64,000 bases of DNA from Tillus elongatus (GCA_964006375.1 OZ023267.1:18120971-18184970); one strand, 5' to 3'. Shown: positions 24,485 to 34,460, counted from the first letter of the stretch. Made by a program: numbers and translations. Notes: generated by a model from the sequence alone, not told the origin.

Positions 24485-25310
24485 TAAGTGAACATTGGAA
24501 CCTGTAATGATCACTGATAAATACACTTGGAGAACCAAAGTAATCACAACTACACATCTTTTAAAGACCTGACGATAGTTTCACTAACAAAGTTAGCGTC
24601 ATCAGATGATGAAAAATTCTAAAGTGCTTACTAATATACAACACTTTATATAATGAGGTTTTGGTAGAGACCGATACCGATAGGGAGACTAAATCGCAGG
24701 CAAGTTTTCTATGTATTGTATTTTTATTGATGGACGAGGTTTTTGAACTTCCTTTATAACTTTACCTGGCAAGTTTCGGAATATTTTATTTTACTTGTAG
24801 GATAGACAGAGGGCAAACAAAGGACTATAAATCAAGGATGCGTTCGGTTTAAGAAACTTTTGTTCTTATTGCCTTAGAAATATAAATAAATACTTTTGTA
24901 CGCATCTAACTTTTCTGGCTGTCTAACATTTTTGATATCCCAAATATGTTGTGCCACGCATGACTTATCTACACTACCGTATCTCAGCTGGACCAGATGC
25001 TCACGAAATCTAGTCTCAATGGTTCTCTTAATCTGCCCAACGTATTTAAAATTACAATATTTACAACTTATCTCATTGATATCCTACATTTCCGTGGCTT
25101 TATCTTTATCTTCCGTATTACCTAACAAATTTCTTAAATTATTTTTTGTCGAAAAAAATAGCTGTAAATCGGCTGTCTTAAAAATGCTCTAGAGACCCCT
25201 TGTGATAAGTGGTTTAAAAGGTAGGCAACAAATTTTTTTCTCTATTTTATCTTTGCTAAATGTCGTGCATTCCGCAAACATTTTCTTTGTTCTGTGTCTA
25301 TTAATTAACA
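24485..25310 (-). mobile_element. Penelope-like element 1, 3' part (GIY-YIG endonuclease and end repeat)
   Basis: The minus strand encodes the connector after a Penelope-type reverse transcriptase (IFKTADLQLFFSTKNNLRNL) and a GIY-YIG endonuclease: EISCKYCNFKYVGQIKRTIE, then TRFREHLVQL and KSCVAQHIWD. The CX2C pair before the YVG motif and the R...RFxEH core are features of PLE endonucleases. Two in-frame TAG codons (one before IFKTAD, one before DINEIS) break it. Downstream, at 24485-24620, is the element end with a hammerhead-like motif. The element is truncated at 25310 without an RT domain. Confidence 0.8.
24566..24608 (-). ncRNA. Hammerhead ribozyme motif in Penelope-like element 1
   Basis: Minus strand: CTGATGA core, then GCTAAC-TTT-GTTAGT forming stem II (with one extra C before it), GAA core, then a short stem III and GTC cleavage triplet followed by AGG. 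The same core occurs in the 44.3-44.6 kb copies, where stem I (CCT/AGG) and the palindromic stem III ACGATCGT are better kept. Here stem I reads CAT, so activity is doubtful. Confidence 0.6.
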
Positions 25311-25379
25311 TCAGTTATATTTTGCCACGTTTTTAATGTTTCCTAATTCTATACTATATTTACTTTTATTTAGGAGAAA

Positions 25380-26055
25380 TTTTATTAATCTATTTTATTA
25401 ATTTTGTGTTTTCTTTAGAAAAAAATTCATATATCCGGAAATAACAAATTAAGGGCAACGAAATTTGGTACATCGTTTTATATCGCTGTAGGTAAATTAC
25501 CTACCAAAATTGCTGTAGGTCAAAAGACAAAAAAGTTATGGGCATTTAAAGAAAAATAAATTTGGGTTTTCCTCAAAACGTCAAAGTGCCAATTTAAAAC
25601 GTCAAACTTCGCAACATTTAGGCAAAGAACTTGAATCTAATATTGGCTATGGAAAGAAAATGTCTCAAATAGAATGTTTTACAAACCCTGAAGTCTTAGT
25701 TTCAACAGTCATTGTCCTTCATTTTACTAAAATGTTTCCAGAAAATTCATTTCAAATAGACCCTTTCTTTGATGCTTTGGCGGTAGTCTTAGTTATAGAG
25801 TTTATCGTTTAATGGTATATAACTTTTGTCGAATTTTCGTAAAAAATCAATAAAGCTCAATATATCCGTTATTCTACAAGATATGAAAAAAAATGTATAC
25901 ATTACTTATAGGGTGTGTTGAGCTACATCTTAAAAAAATATTTCTACAATCACAGGGTGGCCCATAAGTCGTTGGTGATACAAATAATATTTTTTTAGTC
26001 GAAAACGCCTTATGTTTTTGAATTTTCCATCGAAATATAATGCATATTTGTAAGT
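25380..26055 (+). repeat. Dispersed repeat family R plus following module, copy a
   Basis: Direct repeat of about 26560-27216. Ordered landmarks: 'atatccggaaataacaaatt', 'cctcaaaacgtcaaag', 'gaatgttttacaaaccctga', 'cttcattttactaaaat', 'gtatataacttttgtcg', 'tggcccataagtcgttgg'. Nothing coding. Confidence 0.8.
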
Positions 26056-26310
26056 AAAGAAATTCTGGACGCAGCAAGTGCGTTATGGTAGCGAAGTTTG
26101 ATTAAATGCTTTATATTTAAAAAGCTCAATTTGCTATTAACCTATAAAGTAGACCAAGAAACAGATTTTTTCGGTTACACTTTAAGTTTACTTTCGGAAA
26201 TTTTTATATGTTTTCAAACAATAAAGTTATTTTGATGAAACATGGCACATTGTTTCCACTATATAGGTTATACTGGTAATCAAATTTGATACCTGCTTTT
26301 TGAAAAAACA
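26056..26310 (+). repeat. MITE family M, right-truncated
   Basis: Begins GGACGCAGCAAGTGCGTTAT and carries the M internal sequence, but lacks the right terminus. It runs into family G. Confidence 0.75.
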
Positions 26311-26364
26311 ACACAAATGAGCGCTAATTAGGACCCCCAGAACACATATCCGGGGTCAGTTTCG

Positions 26365-26366
<2 letters not shown>
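26311..26366 (-). repeat. Family G repeat, minus copy
   Basis: Reads 'gagcgctaattagg', 'agaacacatatccggggtca' into TA array 9: the mirror of 10117-10225. Confidence 0.65.

Positions 26367-26447
<81 letters not shown>
26367..26447. repeat. (TA)n array 9
   Basis: Pure TA array between family G (left) and family R (right). Confidence 0.97.
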
Positions 26448-26451
<4 letters not shown>

Positions 26452-27216
26452 CACACCGATAAACCAAAAAATAATGGACCGATTTTGACTAAATTTAGCG
26501 AATACCTTCCTTTTGCAAGGGGCTTGGATAAGTTCGTTATCCAGGAAAATCGGCCGAGGTTTTCCAGGAAAATGTTGTGTTTTATTTCTAAAAAAAATTA
26601 TATCTCCGGAATTAACAAAGTAAGGGCAACTAAATTTGGTACGCGAGTTTATATCCTTATGGGTAAGCTAATTTAGCTCTATAGGTCAACAGAAAAAAAG
26701 TGAAGGGCATTTAAAGAAAAATAAATTGGGGTTTTCCTCAAAACGTCAAAATTGCGATTTAAAACGTCAAAATTGGCAAGATTTAGGCAAAGAACTTGAA
26801 TCTAATGCGGGCTATGGAAATAAAATGTCTCTAGAAGAATGTTTTACAAACCCTGAAGTCTTAGTTTCAACCGTCATTGTCCTTCATTTTACTAAAATAT
26901 TTCCAGAAAATTCATTTCAAAAAGACCCTTTCTCTGATGCTTGGCAGTAGCCTTAGCTATAGAGTGTATCGTTTAATGGTATATAATTTTTGTCGAATTT
27001 TCGTAAAAAGTCAATAAAGCTCAATATATCCGTTATTCTAAAAAATATGAAGAAAAATTGTATATATTAATTATAGGGTGTCTTGAGTTACATCTTAAAA
27101 AAATTCTACAATCACAGAATGGCCCATAAGTCGTTGGCGATACAAATTTTCTTTTTTTCTTTAATCAAACACACCTTATGTTATTGCATTTTTGCATTTT
27201 TCATCGAAATAGAGCA
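26448..27216 (+). repeat. Family R plus following module, copy b
   Basis: Starts just after the array with 'tcacaccgataaaccaaaa'. From about 26560 it parallels 25380-26055 at roughly 90 percent by eye. Confidence 0.8.
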
Positions 27217-27550
27217 GAAATTCTGGACGCAGCAAGTGCGTTATGGTAGCGAATTTTGATCAAATGCTTCATATTTGAATAGCTCAATTTGCTATTAACC
27301 TATAAGGTTGACCAAGAAACTAGTTTTTTTGGGAACACTTAAAGTTTACTTTCGGAAATTTTTGTACATTTTCAAACAAAAAAGTTATTTTGATGAAACA
27401 TGGCACCTAATTTTTATTATATAGGTTATACTGGTAACCAAATTTGATGCCTGCTTTCTTAAATAAAATAAAAAACACACACATATTTACTATTAAAAAC
27501 ATTTTTATGAAAATTCACTACCATAATGCACTTGCTGCGTCCAGACTTTT
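27217..27550 (+). mobile_element. MITE family M, complete copy 2
   Basis: About 330 bp. The left end is TCTGGACGCAGCAAGTGCG and the right end its inverse, with the inverted match running on to GAATTTT. TIR length is about 40-45 bp. Internal non-coding sequence matches 18685-19008. No clear target duplication is seen. It cannot move without a transposase encoded elsewhere. Confidence 0.85.
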
Positions 27551-28607
27551 TATTTTAAACATCATTTTCCAACATCAAATTATATTATACAGACATTTAC
27601 ATAACTCTTCGGAATTTCCTTATTATAGCGATGATTTAGTACCCAAATAGGACAACAAGTTTCTGAATAAACCCCGTATAAAATGAAAGTACAAAGTTCT
27701 ACGAACGCATGCTAGATGTCGCGACAAACAATTTCTATCAACTAGATCTTGTGATCGACTTGAAAGCTTTACGAGACGTACCTGCACAAATATTCAATGT
27801 GCTTCCGCTAAAAAAAAATATAAAAAAAATAAATACCATTGCGAAAAATATTAGATTCTTCCTAAAACTATAAGAAATCGCAATGAACATTAAAAATAAC
27901 TAGACCTCAAGATTGCAAAAGTTTTAAAATAATCCGAGTATTTTTCAAACCACGCTCTCTTATTTCGAAAATAATTTATGTTTTCTTGTTACTTAATGAT
28001 TAATTTTTATATATATTTCAGGAAATATCTAATAATTTACTTTGCACCAATTACACTGGACAACGTAATTTCTTAGCGAAATTTGTTGGCTGTCTGTGTT
28101 TGAAAAATAATAACGTAATTGTAGTAATTACATCGAAAATTGTGAAAAATAAACAAGATTATGTTTTCATTTCCACGGCATGTTTTCTTGCACAAGTAAC
28201 CTCCAAAACGGAGAAGTTTGTAACATTGAATTAATATTTCCCATAAATTTTGCGAAATTCAGCTCTTGAATGTATTATGCTCAACGTTAAATGAGTTAAT
28301 TTGCATGTACTGGCATGTCAGCTGTGAGATTTCACGTCGCTGTTGACCATACACATAATTATTGGGTACATTAATTCCTAATATATGGAAATAATGCAAT
28401 CTTTTTCATATTTGGAACAAATTATGTTTAATTTTTGTACACAATATTATTAATTTAGAGCTCTTGGTTGCCCAAGACCTATTTCCTGGTTTGTTGCGAA
28501 GTAAAGTGGTGTTGGATAGTTAATAAATCAAATCAGGACCTCCACAAAGCAAGATGAGATTATGTTCTTGCTTATGAAAGTATTTGATCATGGAAATAAT
28601 TTAAAAA
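27551..28607. other. No recognisable gene
   Basis: AT-rich sequence, no repeat partner noticed in the window, no coding motif. Confidence 0.5.
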
Positions 28608-29244
28608 CAATTCGGGACGCAGCAAGTGCGTTATAGTAGCGAATTTTCATAAGAATCTTACACTATTATTATACAGCATATTAGCAAAGTTAATACTTTA
28701 AACTTACACAGAATTTTGAAGATCGATTTTAGAGGTCCTAGTACGCGCACATTTGAAGAATTCTTTCGAAAGTATTACTATCGATATATCTCTATTATCA
28801 AAAAAATCTTGTGTTCTCCGTTTGAGAAAAATGCCCAAATCTAAATTTTCTGTGAAGCTAAACAATTAAATTTTGCTATATATGTAGATAGTCTAAGTCT
28901 CTTTAAAAGAACTTTGTATTACAAATTTCATTAAATTTACAAAAGATTTCTAGAAGGACAGTTAATTCGTATTCAAAAAAGTAAAGTATCTACCAAATTA
29001 TAAACGTAGCAGTTATTTGTCCTTAACAATCGCCAGTATGATTTCGTTTTAGTCAACCTAATCAGACCGGTTTTTTCAATATCAACAATAACAAAATGTT
29101 TGCTGCCAGTTATAATTACAGACTCAAAGGTGAAAAAGTAATTTAGGCGTTTTAAACAAAAATGAGATCTTGTTTAAAACGCATGAATTCTGCGGATTAT
29201 TGTTTCGTCAAATATCAAAATAAAACAAGAGAAAACCATACACT

Positions 29245-29322
29245 CATCGAGCTGAAATCAATCACGCAAACCTTCTGCGTAGAAGACAAGCACGCTACCA
29301 CTGAACTATCTCAGGATACGTT
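29245..29322 (-). repeat. tRNA-like block in family S, copy 2 (best preserved)
   Basis: The minus strand contains TAGTTCAGTGGTAGCGTGC, a good RNA polymerase III box A and D arm. CTTCTACGCAGAAGG follows (anticodon-arm-like), then a T-arm-like stretch with a degenerate box B. The spacing fits a tRNA-derived promoter. No acceptor-stem pairing is seen, so this is a SINE-like element inside a larger repeat. Confidence 0.55.
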
Positions 29323-29580
29323 AACTAACTTTTATTTACATGATACTTGACACCGACTTCATGCCCGGGGTATTATATTAAAAGTATACGTAACAAAAAA
29401 TTATATAATTAGTACAATTACCACTGAAACACATTCAACGACTGTTTCGGCCTTATATGACGTCCTCTGTTTAAGTTTAAAGATAAGAGAAACTATTTTA
29501 GAATCATTTTTATAGAAACGTGACTTGATTTTGTTTACATTTCTACTATATTATCCTACATTTTCAGTCTAAAACGACAG

Positions 29581-29730
<150 letters not shown>

Positions 29731-30180
29731 TGTGCTAGAACTGTGTTTGGGGCCGTTCATCAAGCTACAAATATAGTGCATTTTAAAAATTGTTTGAATC
29801 CCCCAGCTAAATACCAATCGATTGGCGAATTTTTTATTTTATGTCGTCTGTCATTTGCGATATTTGTGGGCGAGATTTCACGATTGTTGGTTCGGGTAGT
29901 ATGTTTTATGCCTGGTATATATTTAGTTTGGTTACCGTTGATGTATGGTTTATGCCTGTTGTATGAATCAATCTACGCGTGGCAGTTAACTACTCTGTCT
30001 GTCAGGCATTTGACTTTAACCACTAAGTCGTTTCAACGCATGTCTTTCAGATTTTGTTTTTAATTTGGAAAAAACTCTAATTGTATACCAAATTACTTAA
30101 AATTCACAAAATTTCTAGCCACATGTAAAGTCTCATTCCAGTTACTCCGATACTTGCATAAATATAGCGTTTTACGCGCA

Positions 30181-31130
30181 CATTTATAGAATTGTTTCGA
30201 AAGTGTTACCATCGATATTTCTCTATTACAAAAAAAATCTTGTGTTCTAACTCCTTTTGAGAAAAATTCCCAAAACTCAACTCTATGAAGCTAAAGAGTT
30301 AAATTTTGTTATATCTGTAGATAGTGTAAGTCTCTTTAAAAGAAACTGGTATTACAAATTTCATGAAAGTTATACAAAAGATTCCCAGATGGAAACTTAA
30401 TTCGCATTTAGAAAAGTAAAGTATGTACAAAATTATAAACGTAGCAGTTATTTTCCTTATCAATCGCCAATATGATTTCGCTTTAGTCAACCTAATCAAA
30501 CCGGTTTTTCAATATTAACAATAACAAAATGTCTTCTGAAAATGATAATTTCAGCCTCAAAGCTGACTAAGTTATTCAGGCGTTTTACACAAAAATGAGA
30601 TCTGGTTCAAAACGTATGAAATCTGTGCATTATTGTTTCTCCAAATGTCAAAATAAAATATAAAAAACATACATTCATCGAGCTGGCTTCGATCATGCAA
30701 CCTTCTACGTAAAAGACTAGCACTCTTTCACTGAGTTACCAATACTGATATGTCAACTAACGTTTCATACCCGGGGTAGTATATTAACGGTATATGTAAC
30801 AAATAATGTTTATAGACTTGACTTGATTTTGTTTACATTTCTACCTTAGGTATTATGCGACAGCATAATATATCTATGCTGCGCTAAAACTATATTTGGG
30901 GCCGTTCATAAAGCTACAAATATAGTGTATTTTAATAGTTTCTTGAATCCCGAGTTAAATAAAAATCACTTGGCAAATTGTTAATTTCATCTCGTCTGTC
31001 ATTTTCCATCATTGCGACCGAGATTTGTGGGTTGGTGTAGTATGTTTTATGCCTGGTATTTATTAAGTTTGGTTACCGTTGATGTATGGTTTACACCCGT
31101 TGTATGAATCAATCTACATGTGGCAGATAA
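30181..31130 (+). repeat. Long dispersed repeat family S, copy 3
   Basis: Near-tandem second copy directly after copy 2, starting inside the unit. Same landmarks; the tRNA-like block is at 30675-30748. Confidence 0.75.
30675..30748 (-). repeat. tRNA-like block in family S, copy 3
   Basis: The minus strand has GGTAACTCAGTGAAAGAGTG (box-A-like), then TACGTAGAAGGTTGCATGAT and TCGAAGCC (box-B-like). More decayed than the 29.25-kb copy. Confidence 0.5.
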
Positions 31131-31223
31131 ATACTCGGTTTATATTAAGTGTCAGGTACCATGAAATGGGGTTAAGTGAATAAAAAAATGCTTTTTTTGG
31201 TTATATCCGAATACAGTAAAGAA

Positions 31224-31273
31224 AGAAATAAGCAAAAAATAAATGTGTATTTATACACGTTTTCCGAGCGATT

Positions 31274-31358
<85 letters not shown>

Positions 31359-31463
31359 CTTTTTGAGTATTGTAAACGCCCTTTTTTGGGTCAAATGTTG
31401 ATTCGCTTTAATCACCATTTTGGGTAAAGTGAATTACCAGTTTAAATGAGCGTTTTATTCGTT
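31224..31463 (+). repeat. Tandem unit 1 with embedded TA array
   Basis: About 240-bp unit: 'gaaataagcaaaaaataaat', 'acacgttttccgagcg', TA array 31277-31356, 'tttgagtattg', 'cccttttttgggtcaaatg'. Repeated in direct orientation at 31464-31657. Confidence 0.85.
31277..31356. repeat. (TA)n array 11
   Basis: Lies at the same place in tandem unit 1 as array 12 in unit 2. Confidence 0.97.
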
Positions 31464-31514
31464 AAGAAATAAGCAGAAAATAAATGTATATTTATACACG
31501 TTTTCCGAGGGATT

Positions 31515-31595
<81 letters not shown>

Positions 31596-31657
31596 CATTT
31601 TGAGTATTGGAAGCGCCCTTTTTTTGGGTCAAATGTTGATTCACTTTAATCACCACT
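31464..31657 (+). repeat. Tandem unit 2 with embedded TA array
   Basis: Direct copy of unit 1 including its own TA array, truncated after 'tcactttaatcacca' where a Penelope-like end begins. Confidence 0.85.
31518..31593. repeat. (TA)n array 12
   Basis: TA array inside tandem unit 2. Confidence 0.97.
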
Positions 31658-31659
31658 AT

Positions 31660-31724
31660 GGATGTGAAACTGCAGTCCACATAAACAAATATAAAATCAC
31701 AGAAAATACAACAAGCAAATAAAA

Positions 31725-31725
<1 letters not shown>
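31660..31725 (+). repeat. Penelope-like terminal fragment with half hammerhead
   Basis: GAAACTGCAGTCCACATAA followed by 'agcaaataaaagtata' parallels the right end of the 50.7-51.8 kb Penelope-like element. It holds the 3' half of a hammerhead (GAA core, palindromic ACTGCAGT stem III, cleavage site, CAC of stem I) at 31666-31680. The CTGATGA half is absent. Confidence 0.6.

Positions 31726-31791
<66 letters not shown>
31726..31791. repeat. (TA)n array 13
   Basis: Pure TA array between a Penelope-like end and a hammerhead-bearing unit. Confidence 0.97.
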
Positions 31792-31792
<1 letters not shown>

Positions 31793-31795
31793 CAG

Positions 31796-31842
31796 AAGAC
31801 GCAGACCGGTTTCGTCCTCGTTATGGACTCTTCAGTGCGCCA
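31796..31842 (-). ncRNA. Hammerhead ribozyme, complete canonical core
   Basis: Minus strand: stem I strand GCGCA, core CTGAAGA, stem II GTCC..GGAC with loop ATAACGA, core GAA, minimal palindromic stem III ACCGGT, then C (cleavage position, about 31804/31803) and TGCGT pairing with GCGCA (four Watson-Crick pairs and one wobble). All conserved core positions (CUGANGA, GAAA, UH) are present. The very short stem III is typical of type I hammerheads in Penelope-like elements and retrozymes, which often cleave as dimers. Predicted from sequence only. Confidence 0.82.
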
Positions 31843-32095
31843 CACATGCGCTCCAAGTCAGCGATAAGGTAGGCACTGCTATATAATGCAGAGGAGAATA
31901 GCGCAAAACGCCATCTCTGGTGTTGTGACGTTTCTAGGCTTTAACAGCAGCTGCCACGTATACAAGGTACATCAAGAGAAAACTAGCGTGCGAAAACAAC
32001 TAATCCTCTGGCTAATATCACAGTTAATAGATCACTCGCTAGTCACCATTACTTCAGTCCTGCCGGGACTTGCGGTATGATGTATAGCAGAACAC

Positions 32096-32135
32096 AGAGC
32101 CCGGTTTGGTCCTCCTTATATAGTCTTCAGTAAGT
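32096..32135 (-). ncRNA. Degraded hammerhead motif
   Basis: Minus strand CTGAAGA, weakened stem II, CAAA in place of GAAA and GGC in place of the GTC triplet. Core changes predict no activity. Confidence 0.6.
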
Positions 32136-32156
32136 ATAGCAGACCTATGCACACTA

Positions 32157-32363
32157 ATTTTAGTAATTCAGTGTTTGTATTCTTTTCCATCACTTTAGAG
32201 ACGACTGAAAGGAGACAAATAGGCCTGTAGTTGCTAGGATGCGCTTTGGATCCTTTCTTGGGGACGGGTTGTACTCGAGCAATTTTCCAGTTACTAGGGA
32301 ATATGCCTCTCTTGTAAGATGTCTGAAACAGACGAGTCAGGACAGGAGCAAGTTCTGGTGTGC
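32157..32363 (-). mobile_element. Internal fragment of LINE family A with 15-bp target duplication
   Basis: Minus strand encodes RT segments APVLTRLFQTSYKRGIFPSN and then QPVPKKGSKAHPSNYRPICL, homologous to 41880-42080. The 15-bp word GACCTATGCACACTA lies exactly at both sides (32142-32156 and 32364-32378). The fragment has neither the LINE 3' end nor a tail. Confidence 0.85.
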
Positions 32364-32460
32364 GACCTATGCACACTACGACGATTTGGAGCGCAGGTGT
32401 GGCGTACCGAAGAGTCCATAAAGATGACGAAACCGGTCTGTGTCTAACCCTATACATCTT
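32364..32460 (+). mobile_element. Opposite-strand end of the hammerhead unit
   Basis: After removing the LINE insert, this joins 32156. It reads TTGGAGCGCAGGTGTGGCG, then a hammerhead and 'ctatacatcttaccgcac', matching the minus-strand unit at 31792-32080 in inverted orientation. Confidence 0.6.
32402..32445 (+). ncRNA. Hammerhead motif with mutated core
   Basis: Plus strand CCGAAGA (expected CTGAAGA; U4 to C), stem II GTCC..TGAC, GAAACCGGTC, then TGTG pairing with the upstream strand by mixed Watson-Crick and wobble pairs. The U4 change predicts weak or no cleavage. Confidence 0.65.
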
Positions 32461-33709
32461 ACCGCACATCACTAGCTGCGTTCAGGCTTTTTTAATAGAG
32501 CATGAGATATATAAAATTATTTATAAAATCCTTTTCGTTCGAGAAATCCAATAGCACGTTCAAAAAAAATGTTTAAACCATTTTTTTCGGCAATTATAAA
32601 TTGAACAACAAATCTAAAAATATCACTAAAAATGTTCTTAAAATTATTGTTAAAGGTTTCTAATTTTTTTAAATAGCGCTGTCAGTTGTTTCTGATAATA
32701 ATTTGACCCAATAGAAATGAAAATAGTCTTTTTTATGTCATCTTGATAAGTATTAACTTCTGCAATTACTTCGTCCACTAAGCGACTGTCCATCTTTACC
32801 CGGTATATATTTAATTTCTAAAATTAAACTATTTATTCGCGTAACAAGAAAGTTTGAACATTTAAACGCAAAACGTTACAGACACTGATGCATATATGTA
32901 CATAAAAACTGTCAAAACAAACTGTTTGGTAACTGAAAAAAATTAATGCAATTAACTACGCTTTACGTAATACAATCTACGCTAACTGAATTAGATCAGA
33001 ACAATCTGCATAAATTACCGAAAACACATCAGTCAGGAAGTACGAGCAGATATTTCGGTAATTAGATGTAATAGAAGATATATATCTACGTGCATGTAAA
33101 CTAATACATGCTTGCTTTATATGTTTAGTTATTACATAAACATATTTTCTCTGCGCATTCACTTTGAATGTTGATATGACTGTTTGTTAGGTTCCGGTTC
33201 TAACAGGCAATTCTATATTGGATCCAATTAGCATTATAATATATTAAATTAATAATTTCCGAATTTCTATATCCGATCTGGGTGATTCCTAACTTTCTTT
33301 TTTATCTCTAGAGCATAAAACCGAACATGTTGCGTAAGATTGAAGAATATACTCCTACATAAACTGGTGCACCAATGTTTCATAATCATAAATCAGTTTC
33401 TAAGAAAGAAGAATCCACCGAAAGGTGTCAAAATGTTTAGTAAAGTTAAACGTAAAATTAATTTGGTTTCGATGAAAGAATAATTATAAAATGTATAGTA
33501 GAATAAGCGCGAGTTTGGACAATGCCCTTTTGGCACTTCAAAACAAAAAAACTTTATTTGGAAATTACAAGTTTTATTATAATTTTAAAACAAAGGAGAA
33601 ATACACGATGTTTAATGTTGAAACACTCGTAATATATTCTAACATAATATTGTATCTTACTTGTATATATATAAATTCGAATCTGATTAGCTAACATATA
33701 AAGTAAAAC
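32461..33709. other. No recognisable gene
   Basis: AT-rich spacer. Short frames at 32977-33162 and 33491-33694 carry no motif. Confidence 0.5.
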
Positions 33710-33860
33710 AACTTAAACTAAATAATTATGTTGACTATAATTAGTCAGCGGTTTTATTATTTCCGCGGTGAACGACTGCTTCAATCCTATTATTATACTA
33801 ACACGAGATATCAGTACAGCATTATACAGGGTGCTGTAACTCGCGTAGGTGAAGGTTTTA
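33710..33860 (+). repeat. Repeat shared with 49555-49690 (inverted)
   Basis: 'ttccgcggtgaacgactgct' with flanks recurs inverted at 49.56-49.69 kb. Identity unknown. Confidence 0.65.
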
Positions 33861-34180
33861 TTCGTACAGCGTGTTCCATTAGTAAGGAGTAGGGTGTGGA
33901 AAGAAAGATAAAGGGAATGCCAAAGATTTTGGCCTATCAAATAGTATTAATATACTTTCAAATTGTACCAGTCATGCAACACAAGCTTAGCTTTTTGCAT
34001 TCTACGTTGTATAATTACCGTAGGTACCACTAAATAAATACTATAAGAAATAAATACATTTAAAATAAGGTAGTTGTTGCCGTAAATTTACTTCTTGCCT
34101 CTAAGGTTTTTAAAAAGTCAAATTTGCACTTATCATTATAAAAATGCAGTAGATATAAGGCTAGATGTATTCTCACCATA
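33861..34180. other. No recognisable gene
   Basis: Short AT-rich spacer, nothing recognised. Confidence 0.5.
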
Positions 34181-34460
34181 ATTAGAACCACAGACTGGTT
34201 TCGCTCTAAATAGAGCTCGTTAGTACGATATACTAATTACAGCGATAACACGCCTATAAAGTAATACAGCTAAGGCAGCCAGCCTAGTAGAACATTGTGA
34301 GATGTACGACGGGGTCGCCATCTCGGTGCGGAACCAGGTAGTATGTTGTCCAGACAGCAGCAAATAACACAAAATGTTATAAAATAGAGACTGTGTACAA
34401 CCAACTAACAATTTTATAAATTATCAGCCCTGGCCCATTTCTTCCCTAATACTGGGACAA
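34181..34460 (-). repeat. Hammerhead-associated repeat, copy 1
   Basis: About 34280-34455 recurs at 45735-45915 ('agagactgtgtacaaccaac', 'tcgccatctc', 'tcttccctaatac'). On the minus strand it leads into a hammerhead relic, so it is probably the body of another Penelope-like or retrozyme unit. Confidence 0.55.
34189..34228 (-). ncRNA. Hammerhead relic
   Basis: Minus strand CTAACGA (expected CTGACGA), perfect stem II GCTC-TATTTA-GAGC, GAAACCAGTC and TGTG. The invariant G5 is A, which should abolish cleavage. Architecture is otherwise as in the 31.8-kb motif. Confidence 0.6.

Larger units (their letters stand above)
31792..32156 (-). mobile_element. Retrozyme-like unit with two hammerhead motifs in direct order
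   Basis: On the minus strand an intact hammerhead (31796-31842) and a degraded one (32096-32135) lie about 300 bp apart in the same orientation. Each is followed by a shared 'tctgctata' type sequence. Non-coding spacer with no open frame. Direct repeats carrying hammerheads around a non-coding spacer are the layout of retrozymes and of tandem Penelope-like ends. The unit is followed by a nested LINE fragment and an opposite-strand hammerhead. Confidence 0.6.
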
